A stretch of 44,531 bases of DNA, from contig DATDYB010000008.1 of assembly GCA_036517115.1 (NCBI GenBank), positions 1 through 44,531 of the forward strand. Direction: 5' to 3'. The position numbers were made by a program, and so were the translations under genes. How positions within the stretch are numbered: position 1 is the first letter of the stretch; each line of letters begins with the position of its first letter. A model generated the notes under the pieces. It worked only from the letters and a program-made list of their open reading frames with translations, made no database searches and was not told where the DNA came from. Positions 1 through 7,232 of the stretch are shown here, piece after piece. Origin of the DNA: DATDYB01 sp036517115. Its GTDB lineage: Bacteria; Patescibacteriota; Minisyncoccia; Phycocordibacterales; PALSA-1337.

Positions 1-107
1 CCGAGACTAATGTTTTTGAAATTCGGCGGGGATTTTGAATTCTGTCCGCGCGGAGGAAGGGTCTGGGAGGGAATCCGCGCGGGGTTCAATTTTTTTGATA
101 GGCGGTT
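1..107. repeat. Left arm of a long inverted repeat
   Basis: These 107 bases are the reverse complement of 2130-2236 with a single mismatch (106/107). The arm starts at the first base of the window, so it may extend further left. The two arms enclose three minus-strand genes. No transposase is visible between them. Confidence 0.9.
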
Positions 108-132
108 AATGAAATATAAACTATTCTGAAAT

Positions 133-591
133 TTAGTGATATCTCGCTTTAAGTAAACCCATACTCCACAAGATATAAGACACCAATAAAAATAAACCGA
201 TAACCACTATGCCGATCAATATCGGCTTTATCCAATATTTGAATAGTTCAATAAATTTATTTCTTGATTTTACTGGTAGAGATTGAACAGCATTTTGCGA
301 ATAAAATTTGTTTAAATTTCTGCGTTTAAAAATCCAGACCAAAGTAGAAATTGCGGATATTGAAAACAGTCCTGCACCAACTTTTGCCAGAAGCAACATT
401 CGATCATTTATACCCGGAATCGTTGGCTGACAACCTGTAGCATCTACAACTATTACACCATCAGGTCTGGTGTAAGATGAAGAGTTGTATGCTGGAATGC
501 AGGGTGGTCGATAATTATATGAAGAAATCCCAAGGAAAATAAATATCGTGAACAAAAGCCATAAACCTTTATTGCTAAGTTTTTTGTTCAT
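133..591 (-). CDS. Hypothetical membrane protein of the inverted-repeat cassette
   Basis: I do not recognise this 152-residue protein. It starts with a short basic segment and a hydrophobic stretch (about residues 10-24, a signal anchor). Two further membrane segments lie near residues 66-86 and 120-143, with a basic loop between them. The first extracytoplasmic segment holds two cysteines that could form a disulfide. It is the last of three co-directional genes, 4 bp after the neighbouring gene, so probably co-transcribed. Codons and flanks are visibly more A+T-rich than the housekeeping genes further along, which fits acquired DNA. No function is proposed. Confidence 0.7.
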   Translation of the reverse strand: MNKKLSNKGLWLLFTIFIFLGISSYNYRPPCIPAYNSSSYTRPDGVIVVDATGCQPTIPGINDRMLLLAKVGAGLFSISAISTLVWIFKRRNLNKFYSQNAVQSLPVKSRNKFIELFKYWIKPILIGIVVIGLFLLVSYILWSMGLLKARYH

Positions 592-595
592 AAAT

Positions 596-1027
596 TTATT
601 TCAGAGATTGAGATAGAAAATCAAATAGCTTCTGCAATTTTTTCATCCGATCCTCTTTGCTACCAAGAAAGCTACTTTTATCTGCAATTCCAACCTCAAT
701 ACGAGATTGACCATTTTGATCAGCCGAAAAATATATTGGATAAAAATACATTGTATTAAGAGGATTCGCTGATGCTTTTTTATCTTCAATAATTATAGGA
801 TTAGCATCTCCGTTTACTAGTATGTAATCAGAATTAGACAAAGAGGATATGATTTTATTTTTTACAATTCCAAGATCGCCCATTTGGTAATTTAAGGCCA
901 AGATATTTTCTGGTTTTCCATTTGGAAGTTTTGTTACAACGTCACTCCACGTTCTTTTATTTACAGAACGTCGAGCAATCCATACTCCGCCATATACGAC
1001 TACAAATATTATTACAAATTCTATCAT
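596..1027 (-). CDS. Hypothetical single-pass membrane protein
   Basis: This 143-residue protein is not recognised. It opens with one hydrophobic segment (residues 3-18) followed directly by a basic stop-transfer stretch. The remainder is a soluble domain of about 120 residues with alternating hydrophobic residues and a lysine-rich C-terminal helix. Topology suggests an N-out anchor with the domain in the cytoplasm. It sits between the other two genes of the cassette, with 4 bp and 13 bp gaps, so the three probably form one transcript. No catalytic motif or cysteine pair is visible. Confidence 0.7.
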   Translation of the reverse strand: MIEFVIIFVVVYGGVWIARRSVNKRTWSDVVTKLPNGKPENILALNYQMGDLGIVKNKIISSLSNSDYILVNGDANPIIIEDKKASANPLNTMYFYPIYFSADQNGQSRIEVGIADKSSFLGSKEDRMKKLQKLFDFLSQSLK

Positions 1028-1040
1028 GTTATTTTACTTA

Positions 1041-2087
1041 CTATTTGTTATATTGCTCGACCTTAGAAGAAAATGGAAATTCATTATTGAAAACGACTTC
1101 CGTTGAGTATCCAAGAAGTTTACCGTTTGATGTTGAGTGTTGGCGTTGTCCGTCAGTAGATACTATTGTGAGATCGGTGTTGTATTCATCTATCAGACCA
1201 GTTGTTCTATCAACACAAAGATTAACATGAAATTTACTCTGGGAAGCATCTATTGTCTGGTAGGATAGTTCCCCGCTTGGAGAAGCAAGTTTTTTGACTT
1301 CTGTAGGAGCAAAAACAATATTAAGATAATCGCATATTGACGATTGAACGGTTGCTTTCCCAGAGACATAGGTATCTAAAGTAATACTTTTACTAACACC
1401 ATTAGTAATATTCATAAGACTTGGCTCTCCATAAACTTGAAGACCAAATAATTTTGAAATTGATTGAAGTTCCATTCCTCTCGAGGCTGTGGCACGAGCA
1501 AAATATTCAGCGAAAGAATTGCCAACTGACTGGCAAAATTGATCTGTATTTACACAACTCACTGATATATCTCTATTCAAGAAATGATACATTGTTTCTG
1601 CGATACTTCCGATGTAACCTTTGGTTACAGCATCTTTACTGTAAACAACTCCTTTATAGAGAGAATATCTTAGTCTACTATCTTGTTTGTCTTCTTGGCT
1701 CCAAAAAGAAATCGATTGTGACTGTGTCCCCTCGGAAGCACTCTCAGTGCCGGAATACATAGCCCTGAACTGATTCATAGAGCTTTGTTTGCTTATAGCC
1801 GATGAAATTATAATCTTGGGTGGCTGGGCTGTCTGTACTACTGGTGGAGATACTTTTTGTGGTGTAGGTGTGTTAGGTTTGTTTGAGGGTGTTACTTCTG
1901 ATTGTGGCACTGTCTGGGTTTGTTGCGACAAATTATTTGATGTAACTGTATTTACCGTATCAGTTGGTATATTTTGCGAAGAAGGGCTGTTTAATTTTTG
2001 TGAATAGAAATACACTCCACCTCCTATTACTAATAATGCAATTATTATTAAAGCTGGAACAATAAAACCTTTTTGCAAATTTTTCAT
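1041..2087 (-). CDS. Hypothetical anchored exported protein with Ser/Thr/Pro linker
   Basis: The ATG at 2087 is preferred over an upstream TTG. The product is 348 residues. It has a basic N-terminus, one membrane segment (about residues 9-29), then a low-complexity linker rich in Ser, Thr, Pro and Gln (about 33-95). A folded domain of roughly 250 residues follows, with several cysteines. This resembles an anchored extracellular protein. A TATAGT box lies just upstream of the start. It is the first gene of the inverted-repeat cassette and the likely entry point for its transcription. The domain family is not recognised. Confidence 0.7.
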   Translation of the reverse strand: MKNLQKGFIVPALIIIALLVIGGGVYFYSQKLNSPSSQNIPTDTVNTVTSNNLSQQTQTVPQSEVTPSNKPNTPTPQKVSPPVVQTAQPPKIIISSAISKQSSMNQFRAMYSGTESASEGTQSQSISFWSQEDKQDSRLRYSLYKGVVYSKDAVTKGYIGSIAETMYHFLNRDISVSCVNTDQFCQSVGNSFAEYFARATASRGMELQSISKLFGLQVYGEPSLMNITNGVSKSITLDTYVSGKATVQSSICDYLNIVFAPTEVKKLASPSGELSYQTIDASQSKFHVNLCVDRTTGLIDEYNTDLTIVSTDGQRQHSTSNGKLLGYSTEVVFNNEFPFSSKVEQYNK

Positions 2088-2129
2088 AATATCAAAACTA
2101 TACCACAACTACTGATTTTAAAGAAGTGG

Positions 2130-2236
2130 AACCGCCTATCAAAAAAATTGAACCACGCGCGGATTCCCTCCCAGACCCTTCCTCCGCGCGGACAGAATTC
2201 AAAATCCCCGCCGAATTTCAAAAACATTAGTCTCGG
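2130..2236. repeat. Right arm of the long inverted repeat
   Basis: Reverse complement of bases 1-107 with one mismatch. It ends where the 14-bp hairpin at 2232-2278 begins. The arm itself contains two GC-rich self-complementary words about 25 bp apart. Confidence 0.9.
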
Positions 2237-2412
2237 TTTTGCGAATCCTTTCCCAGAAAATAGTTTCGCAAAACCGAGTCCATTTTTTATTGAACGGCTC
2301 ATTTCTTCCCATTTGAGCCGTTCGGTACATTTGCACATTTCCGCTCTCTCGCTTGGCGAGAGCACGCTCGTACTCGCGCGTGAGGGCTTTGCCCTGCGGA
2401 ATGTACCGACTA
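2232..2412. repeat. Cluster of intergenic hairpins
   Basis: Several perfect inverted repeats follow one another: 14-bp arms at 2232-2245 and 2265-2278, and 10-bp arms at 2292-2301 and 2314-2323. A 10-bp pair then encloses the rest (about 2322-2331 with about 2399-2408), with a smaller hairpin within it. I see no credible gene here. The stretch 2413-2810 likewise shows only short hairpins and no gene I can support. Confidence 0.6.
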
Positions 2413-2811
2413 TTTATTTTGAAAATAGGTTCTGATATGGTTTAATAAAGACACCAATGAGCAAGGCGAATGTATCCCGGTAAGAATCGAACTGGGAAAG
2501 GGTCGGAAAACGGGAGTTTTCCGTGTAGGAAAGCAGCGAGTCTGCGAGCGTTGAAAACCGTGGGTTTTTAAAGAGGAGCGGAGCGACGAGTGAGATAGCG
2601 AAGCGTCTTACCGAGGGCACAAGCGCCAAGAAAAGTGAACTGCTTCACTTTTTTACGTTTTGTGAACCGCAGCGATGTTTTTGTTTGCCGGAGGCAAAGC
2701 AAAAACCGCGAGGTGGGCTCGCGAAAATTTACGTCAGTAAATTATTTGTGGGCAAACATCAAGAAAATAAGCCCTGTGGAAATCCTTGTTACTATAAAGG
2801 TTGGGTTATTG

Positions 2812-2817
2812 TATAAT
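2812..2817 (+). promoter_or_regulatory. Putative -10 box for the DUF378 gene
   Basis: A perfect TATAAT lies 37 nt before the DUF378 start. No convincing -35 at 16-18 nt is visible. Confidence 0.45.
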
Positions 2818-2854
2818 TCGAGAAAGGTAACTTTTAATAAAAAACCTTAAAATT

Positions 2855-3070
2855 ATGAAAGCACTACATGTAATCGGTTTTATTCTCCTTGTTGTTGGCG
2901 GTCTTAACTGGGGACTCATTGGTCTCAATGAGAGCTGGAACGTGGTAGGGATGCTTGGCGACGGTGTGGCGCGGGTAATTTACGTACTCGTAGGACTTGC
3001 AGCGATCCTTGAGATTTTTTCTCACAAAAAAGCTTGCAAAGCGTGTGTTTCTTCTGCTCAGACGGTGTAA
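2855..3070 (+). CDS. DUF378 family small membrane protein
   Basis: The 71-residue product has two hydrophobic segments (about residues 5-22 and 38-54) with the family's typical motif of asparagine, tryptophan and glycine at the end of the first (residues 18-20). This matches DUF378 (YuzA-like) membrane proteins of unknown function. The C-terminus carries lysines and two cysteines. It stands alone between hairpin-rich non-coding DNA and a strong palindromic terminator at 3081-3114. No Shine-Dalgarno sequence is obvious. Confidence 0.85.
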   Translation: MKALHVIGFILLVVGGLNWGLIGLNESWNVVGMLGDGVARVIYVLVGLAAILEIFSHKKACKACVSSAQTV

Positions 3071-3080
3071 TACTGAATGT

Positions 3081-3114
3081 CCATCAAAAAACAGCCTAGG
3101 CTGTTTTTTGATGG
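3081..3114. terminator. Bidirectional palindromic terminator
   Basis: A 34-bp perfect palindrome with A6 and T6 tracts inside its arms, 10 bp after the DUF378 stop codon. It can act on either strand. Confidence 0.8.
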
Positions 3115-3138
3115 GGGAATGTGATTTCCGACCGAATT

Positions 3139-3215
3139 TTATTTCGACGAGCGAGGATTTCGCGGATGCATTCTGATGCGGACATGAAATCCGAGTCGAT
3201 GTCGAATCAAAAGGT
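3139..3215. repeat. Dispersed palindromic repeat A, copy 1
   Basis: This 77-bp unit matches 30661-30737 at about 71 of 77 positions. Both copies can fold into an imperfect hairpin, and some differences keep pairing. The surrounding intergenic stretch 3115-3547 holds no gene I can support. Confidence 0.8.
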
Positions 3216-3337
3216 TGAACACCCCGCAGCTCTGCTGTGGAATTTGGGTCCAGGGCTTGCCCTGGGGTAAATACCTTTTATTGTGGTCAGGAATAATTTT
3301 GTTTACTAACAAAACAGACTTCCGGCTCGTACAGCTA

Positions 3338-3363
3338 AAAAATCTGCAGCAGTGCAGATTTTT
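3338..3363. terminator. Terminator-like hairpin
   Basis: An 11-bp perfect stem with A-run on the left, GCAG loop, and T5 at the right end of the stem. Likely bidirectional. Confidence 0.65.
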
Positions 3364-3460
3364 CCTAATTTTGTGGTCACAAGTATTTTTCTATTGAAAA
3401 ATCTCGCGATTCTTACAGAATCTGTCCACTCATTGGATCTTTAAGAAAAGATCTCAATGA

Positions 3461-3493
3461 GTCTTGCGAAGCTCCATGTATTCGCTTCTCACC
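3461..3493. repeat. Dispersed repeat B, copy 1
   Basis: A 33-bp word matching 36821-36853 with three differences. It lies next to tRNA-Val here and upstream of recO in the other copy. Confidence 0.6.
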
Positions 3494-3547
3494 CGCCTCG
3501 TCTGCCTACGCAGACTCCGGCTCGCACAACCTTCCTGTTGTCGGTTG

Positions 3548-3620
3548 TGCGCCCTGAGAGATTTGAACTCCCGACCTTCCCCGTGTAAAGGGGCTGCTCT
3601 ACCAACTGAGCTAAGGGCGC
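3548..3620 (-). tRNA. tRNA-Val (UAC)
   Basis: A 73-nt cloverleaf on the minus strand with a 7-bp acceptor stem (GCGCCCT paired with AGGGCGC). It has a canonical D-loop with G18-G19, a standard T-loop and anticodon UAC. CCA is not encoded. Confidence 0.93.
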
Positions 3621-3669
3621 ATATTTGTTAACGTGTTTAGAGTATCGTACGTTGTTATTTTTATCAAGT

Positions 3670-3698
3670 TTGGCCGTATTAGTGTTATAGGGTAAAAT
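3670..3698 (+). promoter_or_regulatory. Promoter of acyP-uppS operon
   Basis: TTGGCC, 17-nt spacer, TAAAAT. The -10 ends 10 nt before the acyP ATG, leaving a leader of only a few bases. Confidence 0.5.
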
Positions 3699-3708
3699 TA
3701 CTTTTTGT

Positions 3709-4002
3709 ATGAAGCAAATTGAGTGCATTATCTCCGGCAGGGTACAACTTGTGATGTTTCGTGACTTCACAAAGCGCTGTGCGCAGAAAATGGGTCTTCG
3801 AGGTACTGTGCAAAACCGGGCCGACGGAACAGTGGCAGTGTTAGCACAGGGAGAAGAAAATACCCTCCGGTCGTTTACTGAACGATTGCAAAAAGGATCA
3901 ATCCTTGCGCGAGTTAAGAGTGTTGAGGTAAGGTGGAGTGACCCGACAGAGATATATAATGATTTTACTATTGTTTATTCAAGCTTTTTAGATCGCATTT
4001 AA
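3709..4002 (+). CDS. acyP: Acylphosphatase
   Basis: The 97-residue product matches the acylphosphatase fold, which hydrolyses the carboxyl-phosphate bond of acyl phosphates in the cytoplasm. The substrate-binding loop carries the catalytic arginine (R18) within a variant of the family signature. The usual glycines of the loop are replaced by leucine and methionine (positions 14 and 16). The catalytic asparagine is present in the second signature (about N36). It is followed after 5 bp by uppS, so the two are probably co-transcribed from a promoter at 3670-3698. The altered loop could affect rate but the two catalytic residues are in place. Confidence 0.88.
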   Translation: MKQIECIISGRVQLVMFRDFTKRCAQKMGLRGTVQNRADGTVAVLAQGEENTLRSFTERLQKGSILARVKSVEVRWSDPTEIYNDFTIVYSSFLDRI

Positions 4003-4007
4003 CACGT

Positions 4008-4694
4008 ATGAACTCTTCTCCTCAGTGTGTCGGTATCATTATGGATGGCAATCGCCGATGGGCAAAAGGCAAAGGCCTGAAGTTGCTCATGGGGCATAGC
4101 GCAGGGGGAGAGCGTCTCAAAGAAATCATTAGAGTAGCAAAGGATGCAGGCATCAAGCACATCATCTTTTATACGTTTTCTACGGAAAATTGGAACCGCG
4201 GAAGTGAGGAAGTTTCTTATTTACTCGATCTTATTCATAGCTTTTTAAAAAAAGAGCTTCAACACTTTCATGAGGAGGGAGGCATCCTCCATTCAGTGGG
4301 GGACATGTCTCGTTTCTCTCCCGACCTGCAGCGGGTACTTAAAGATGCAGAAGAAACAACAAAAAATAATTCCGGAGTCCATATTTATTTTGCCCTCAAT
4401 TATGGCGGACGACAGGAAATTTTAACTGCGGTCAAAAAAATTGTAGCCGAGCATCCAAAACCAGAGGATGTCACAGAAGAATACTTTAGGACACATTTAC
4501 AAACTGGCACTATGCCCGATCCCGATATTATTATCCGAACCTCAGGTGAGCAACGTTTATCAGGATTCCTTCCATGGCAAGGGGTATATAGTGAGCTATT
4601 TTTCACCAAAACCTTGTGGCCAGATTTTTCAAAAGATGAATTTCAAGCGATTCTGGAGGAATTTGCTAAACGGGAACGAAGGAGAGGGAAATAA
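4008..4694 (+). CDS. uppS: Isoprenyl transferase (undecaprenyl diphosphate synthase)
   Basis: This cis-prenyltransferase would condense isopentenyl diphosphate onto farnesyl diphosphate. The product is the C55 lipid carrier for peptidoglycan and surface glycans. The 228-residue product has the N-terminal signature with catalytic Asp13 and following G-N-R-R-W. It also has the Thr-Phe-Ser-Thr-Glu-Asn-Trp block and the C-terminal Arg-Thr-Ser-Gly-Glu motif that binds diphosphate and Mg2+. It is slightly shorter than typical (about 240-250). It lies 5 bp after acyP and ahead of a pseudouridine synthase. The lipid carrier would serve the glycosyltransferases encoded further on. Confidence 0.95.
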   Translation: MNSSPQCVGIIMDGNRRWAKGKGLKLLMGHSAGGERLKEIIRVAKDAGIKHIIFYTFSTENWNRGSEEVSYLLDLIHSFLKKELQHFHEEGGILHSVGDMSRFSPDLQRVLKDAEETTKNNSGVHIYFALNYGGRQEILTAVKKIVAEHPKPEDVTEEYFRTHLQTGTMPDPDIIIRTSGEQRLSGFLPWQGVYSELFFTKTLWPDFSKDEFQAILEEFAKRERRRGK

Positions 4695-4739
4695 TGATAC
4701 TAGTAGCTTTTTTGGCTATTCGCCTATAAGCTGTGGAAT

Positions 4740-5495
4740 ATGAATTTGGAATCCATCCCCATTCTCTATAAAGACGATCGTTACGTGATTATCAACAAGC
4801 CAGCAGGGCTTGTTGTTCATCCTGATGGTAAAACAAACGAGCCAACGCTGGTGGATTGGATCATCAAGAACTTTCCTGAGACAGAGGGTGTGGGAGAGCC
4901 AATTGTTCTGACGAACGGTGGAACTATTCTTCGTCCCGGCATTGTGCACCGTATTGATCGTGAGACCACCGGAGCTCTTGTTATTGCACGAACCGCAGAG
5001 GCGCACGCGTATCTTAAGGAGCGTTTCCAAACAAGGGAAGTGTCGAAATGTTACCATGCCTTCGTGTTTGGTGAGATTAAAGAAGAGGAAGGAGTGATTG
5101 ATCGCCCAATCGGCAGAAGTCGTAAAGACTTCCGGATGTGGTCAGCACAACGGGGCGCAAAAGGGACTATGCGGGACGCGGTCACTGAATATAAGGTGGT
5201 CGAGCGGAGCAAGGATTTTTCATTTATCGAAGCATACCCCAAAACTGGTAGAACACATCAGATTAGGGTTCATTTCAAGGCTATTAACCATCCTGTGGTC
5301 TGTGACAAGCTGTACGCACCGAAGCGGGATTGCGCTCTGGGTTTTGGTCGTGTAGCCCTGCACGCTTATTCTATCGAGTTTACAGACGCATTGGGCAAGA
5401 TCATATCAGTAAAAGCTCCTTATCCGAAAGATTTCGAAGATGCGGTAAAGAATTTTAAAGAAAGTTGCCAACGAGAAAGCAGTATGCTAGATTAG
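4740..5495 (+). CDS. RluA family 23S rRNA pseudouridine synthase
   Basis: The 251-residue protein carries the RluA catalytic signature around Asp73 (H-R-I-D-R), which isomerises uridine to pseudouridine in rRNA. It also has the N-terminal N-K-P-A-G motif (residues 19-23) and the later G-R-T-H-Q-I-R motif. It has no obvious N-terminal S4 domain, as in the RluA/RluC-like short forms. The exact target position cannot be told. It is 45 bp after uppS and ends 20 bp before rplS, so the cluster is tight. A second RluA family gene lies at 15162-15848. Confidence 0.93.
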   Translation: MNLESIPILYKDDRYVIINKPAGLVVHPDGKTNEPTLVDWIIKNFPETEGVGEPIVLTNGGTILRPGIVHRIDRETTGALVIARTAEAHAYLKERFQTREVSKCYHAFVFGEIKEEEGVIDRPIGRSRKDFRMWSAQRGAKGTMRDAVTEYKVVERSKDFSFIEAYPKTGRTHQIRVHFKAINHPVVCDKLYAPKRDCALGFGRVALHAYSIEFTDALGKIISVKAPYPKDFEDAVKNFKESCQRESSMLD

Positions 5496-5515
5496 CTATT
5501 ACTTGTTTCAATAAT

Positions 5516-5959
5516 ATGGACGCTAAGAATATAACTATTTCTCCGGTAAATATTGAAGACCGAAAAAAGCTCGACCTACGAGCGGGTGATACGGTGCGTG
5601 TGTGGCAGAAAATCAAAGAAAAGGAAAAGTTTCGATTGCAGGCTTTCGAAGGGCTCGTGTTAGCACACAAGCACGGAAAAGAGGCTGGCGCGACCTTTAC
5701 GGTCCGAAAGGTGATGGACGGTGTGGGTGTTGAAAAAATCTTTCCACTCTACTCACCGATGATCGATAAGATCGAATTGGTCCGCCGATCGAAAGTGCGA
5801 CGAGCGAAGCTCTACTATGTTCGTGAAAAAGCAGCTAAAGAAATCAAACGAAGCATGCGTAAACTTATGCGCATCGATGCAAACCCTAATACCGACGTGG
5901 TAAAATCTCCAGAAAAAGAAGCTACAAAGACTGAAGAAAAAAAAGAGGAAGCGAAGTAA
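5516..5959 (+). CDS. rplS: 50S ribosomal protein bL19
   Basis: The ATG at 5516 gives a 147-residue bL19 that begins at the usual place. An earlier in-frame TTG would add 17 residues overlapping the upstream gene and is not needed. The conserved core includes the R-x-G-D-x-V-R-V block, the F-E-G motif and the basic S-K-V-R-R-A-K-L-Y-Y segment. bL19 sits at the interface of the two ribosomal subunits. The C-terminal tail of about 30 residues is rich in Lys and Glu and extends beyond the normal length of about 115, a feature often seen in CPR ribosomal proteins. A strong terminator follows at once. Confidence 0.95.
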   Translation: MDAKNITISPVNIEDRKKLDLRAGDTVRVWQKIKEKEKFRLQAFEGLVLAHKHGKEAGATFTVRKVMDGVGVEKIFPLYSPMIDKIELVRRSKVRRAKLYYVREKAAKEIKRSMRKLMRIDANPNTDVVKSPEKEATKTEEKKEEAK

Positions 5960-5982
5960 AAAAGAGGGAAAACCCTCTTTTT
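5959..5982 (+). terminator. Rho-independent terminator of rplS
   Basis: 10-bp stem (AAAAAGAGGG with CCCTCTTTTT), AAAA loop, overlapping the rplS stop codon. Confidence 0.88.
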
Positions 5983-6023
5983 GGTTGTGGATAACTGGTA
6001 TACATCTCCCCATTGAGAAGTGG

Positions 6024-6029
6024 TATAAT
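6024..6029 (+). promoter_or_regulatory. -10 box of the LAGLIDADG gene
   Basis: TATAAT ends 8 nt before the ATG at 6038, which suggests a leaderless or nearly leaderless transcript. No clear -35. Confidence 0.5.
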
Positions 6030-6037
6030 TTACTTCA

Positions 6038-6715
6038 ATGGGAGCTCGTGGACCAAAACCCGAAGGAAAAGTAGCAATTAATTGGACACCTGATTTTGCT
6101 TACGCTATTGGGTTACTTGTTACTGATGGTAATCTATCTCCTGATGGCAGGCATATAGCATTTGTATCAAAAGAAGTGGAGCAACTAGAGAATTTTAAAA
6201 GAGCCCTCAAAATAGATAATAAACTAACCCCAATCAGGTCAAACTATAATGATAGTCTGGCATACAAAGTTCAATTTGGAGATGTGCTGTTTTACAGATT
6301 CCTAAATTCTATCGGTATCACTGCTCGGAAGTCACTCACTATCGGGGAAATCGCTATTCCGAGACATTTATTCGGACATTATTTTCGTGGTGTTTTAGAT
6401 GGAGACGGGTGTTTCTATTCTTATTGGGATAAAAGATGGAAATCGAGTTATATGTTTTATGTAAGTGTAGGGTCGGGAAGTTATAAACACTGTGTATGGT
6501 TAAAAAAAGAAATAAGTAGTTTATTCGGAATAAAAGGTCATATTGCCACAAGCAAGAGAAAGGCTTCTAAAAATCCCTATCATCAACTGAGATATGCTAA
6601 ACGCGAGTCACTTATTCTACTGAGGAAGGTGTATGCTGGAGGTGGTAGTATGTACCTTACACGGAAAAAGTTGAAAATAGACAAAGCTTTAGGCATAATA
6701 GGCGTATCGTTGTAA
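6038..6715 (+). CDS. LAGLIDADG homing endonuclease, free-standing
   Basis: The 225-residue protein has two LAGLIDADG-type helices, at about residues 24-33 (G-L-L-V-T-D-G) and 112-121 (G-V-L-D-G-D-G). It is thus a single-chain two-motif enzyme. The conserved acidic residues that bind metal are present in both (D30 and D119). Such enzymes cut a long specific site and spread their own gene, often from within introns or inteins. Here the gene stands alone between rplS and tRNA-Leu, 17 bp before the tRNA. No intron or intein boundary is visible. The start is supported by a TATAAT box 8 nt upstream. Maturase or regulatory roles are alternatives. Confidence 0.85.
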   Translation: MGARGPKPEGKVAINWTPDFAYAIGLLVTDGNLSPDGRHIAFVSKEVEQLENFKRALKIDNKLTPIRSNYNDSLAYKVQFGDVLFYRFLNSIGITARKSLTIGEIAIPRHLFGHYFRGVLDGDGCFYSYWDKRWKSSYMFYVSVGSGSYKHCVWLKKEISSLFGIKGHIATSKRKASKNPYHQLRYAKRESLILLRKVYAGGGSMYLTRKKLKIDKALGIIGVSL

Positions 6716-6732
6716 TATTTTGACAAATTAAT

Positions 6733-6816
6733 GCGCGGGTGGCGAAATTAGAAGACGCACTACCTTGAGGTGGTAACGCCCTCACGGGCATGCAGGTGCA
6801 AGTCCTGTCCCGCGCA
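6733..6816 (+). tRNA. tRNA-Leu (GAG)
   Basis: An 84-nt class II tRNA with a 7-bp acceptor (GCGCGGG with CCCGCGC), anticodon loop TTGAGGT giving GAG, and a long variable arm with a GCCC/GGGC stem. The D-loop has A at the G18 position, and the T-loop reads TGCAAGT, with G in place of U55. CCA is not encoded. Confidence 0.9.
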
Positions 6817-6844
6817 CAATTGAACTAAATTAGTTTAATTATAT

Positions 6845-6919
6845 GGTGGCTATGGTGTAATAGCAGCACTAGAGTTTGTGGAACTCTCAGATCCGGAGCA
6901 TAACCGGATAGCCACCCCA
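6845..6919 (+). tRNA. tRNA-His (GUG)
   Basis: The gene has the extra G at position -1 paired with C73, typical of tRNA-His. The acceptor is GTGGCTA/TAGCCAC, anticodon loop TTGTGGA, and CCA is encoded. The T-loop is AGCATAA instead of the usual TTCRANT, and the D-loop has A for G18. Confidence 0.9.
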
Positions 6920-6946
6920 CGTTTTTAAAGGTCTCAACAATAAAAG

Positions 6947-6980
6947 AACTCACCACTGTGCCATTCGGTGGTGAGTTTTT
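6947..6980 (+). terminator. Terminator of the tRNA-Leu/tRNA-His unit
   Basis: 10-bp perfect stem (AACTCACCAC with GTGGTGAGTT) followed by T's. The 220 bp after it, up to the next promoter, show no gene. Confidence 0.85.
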
Positions 6981-7194
6981 GGCTTTTTCGGCCCTGATTC
7001 GGTAGCGAGTGGAGACCCAAAGGTCTCGCCCCAGCCGATATTGAAATGGCGGTTCCTCGAGGAAATTGATTGAATGTTAAACGACTCATTCATCACAAAT
7101 CCATTCACCTCAACCTATGACACATCCTATGTTCAGGTTAGCGTGCGGTTTTCCCTATGTCAACTAAAATATATAAAAAGGTGTACCTCATAGC

Positions 7195-7224
7195 TTGCCT
7201 TGGGGGGATACCTTTTATTATACT
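7195..7224 (+). promoter_or_regulatory. Promoter of the exported DxDxDG protein gene
   Basis: TTGCCT, 18-nt spacer, TATACT. The -10 ends 8 nt before the ATG at 7233. Confidence 0.5.
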
Positions 7225-7232
7225 GATGAAAT

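Noticed and set aside
2084..2365. Minus-strand frame of 93 codons over the right inverted-repeat arm
   Set aside because: It runs through the repeat and hairpins and looks unlike a protein; the same repeat at 1-107 is non-coding.
2414..2629. Minus-strand frame and tRNA-like T-arm words near 2470-2620
   Set aside because: No complete cloverleaf can be folded and the frame has no domain features; the region is better read as hairpin repeats.
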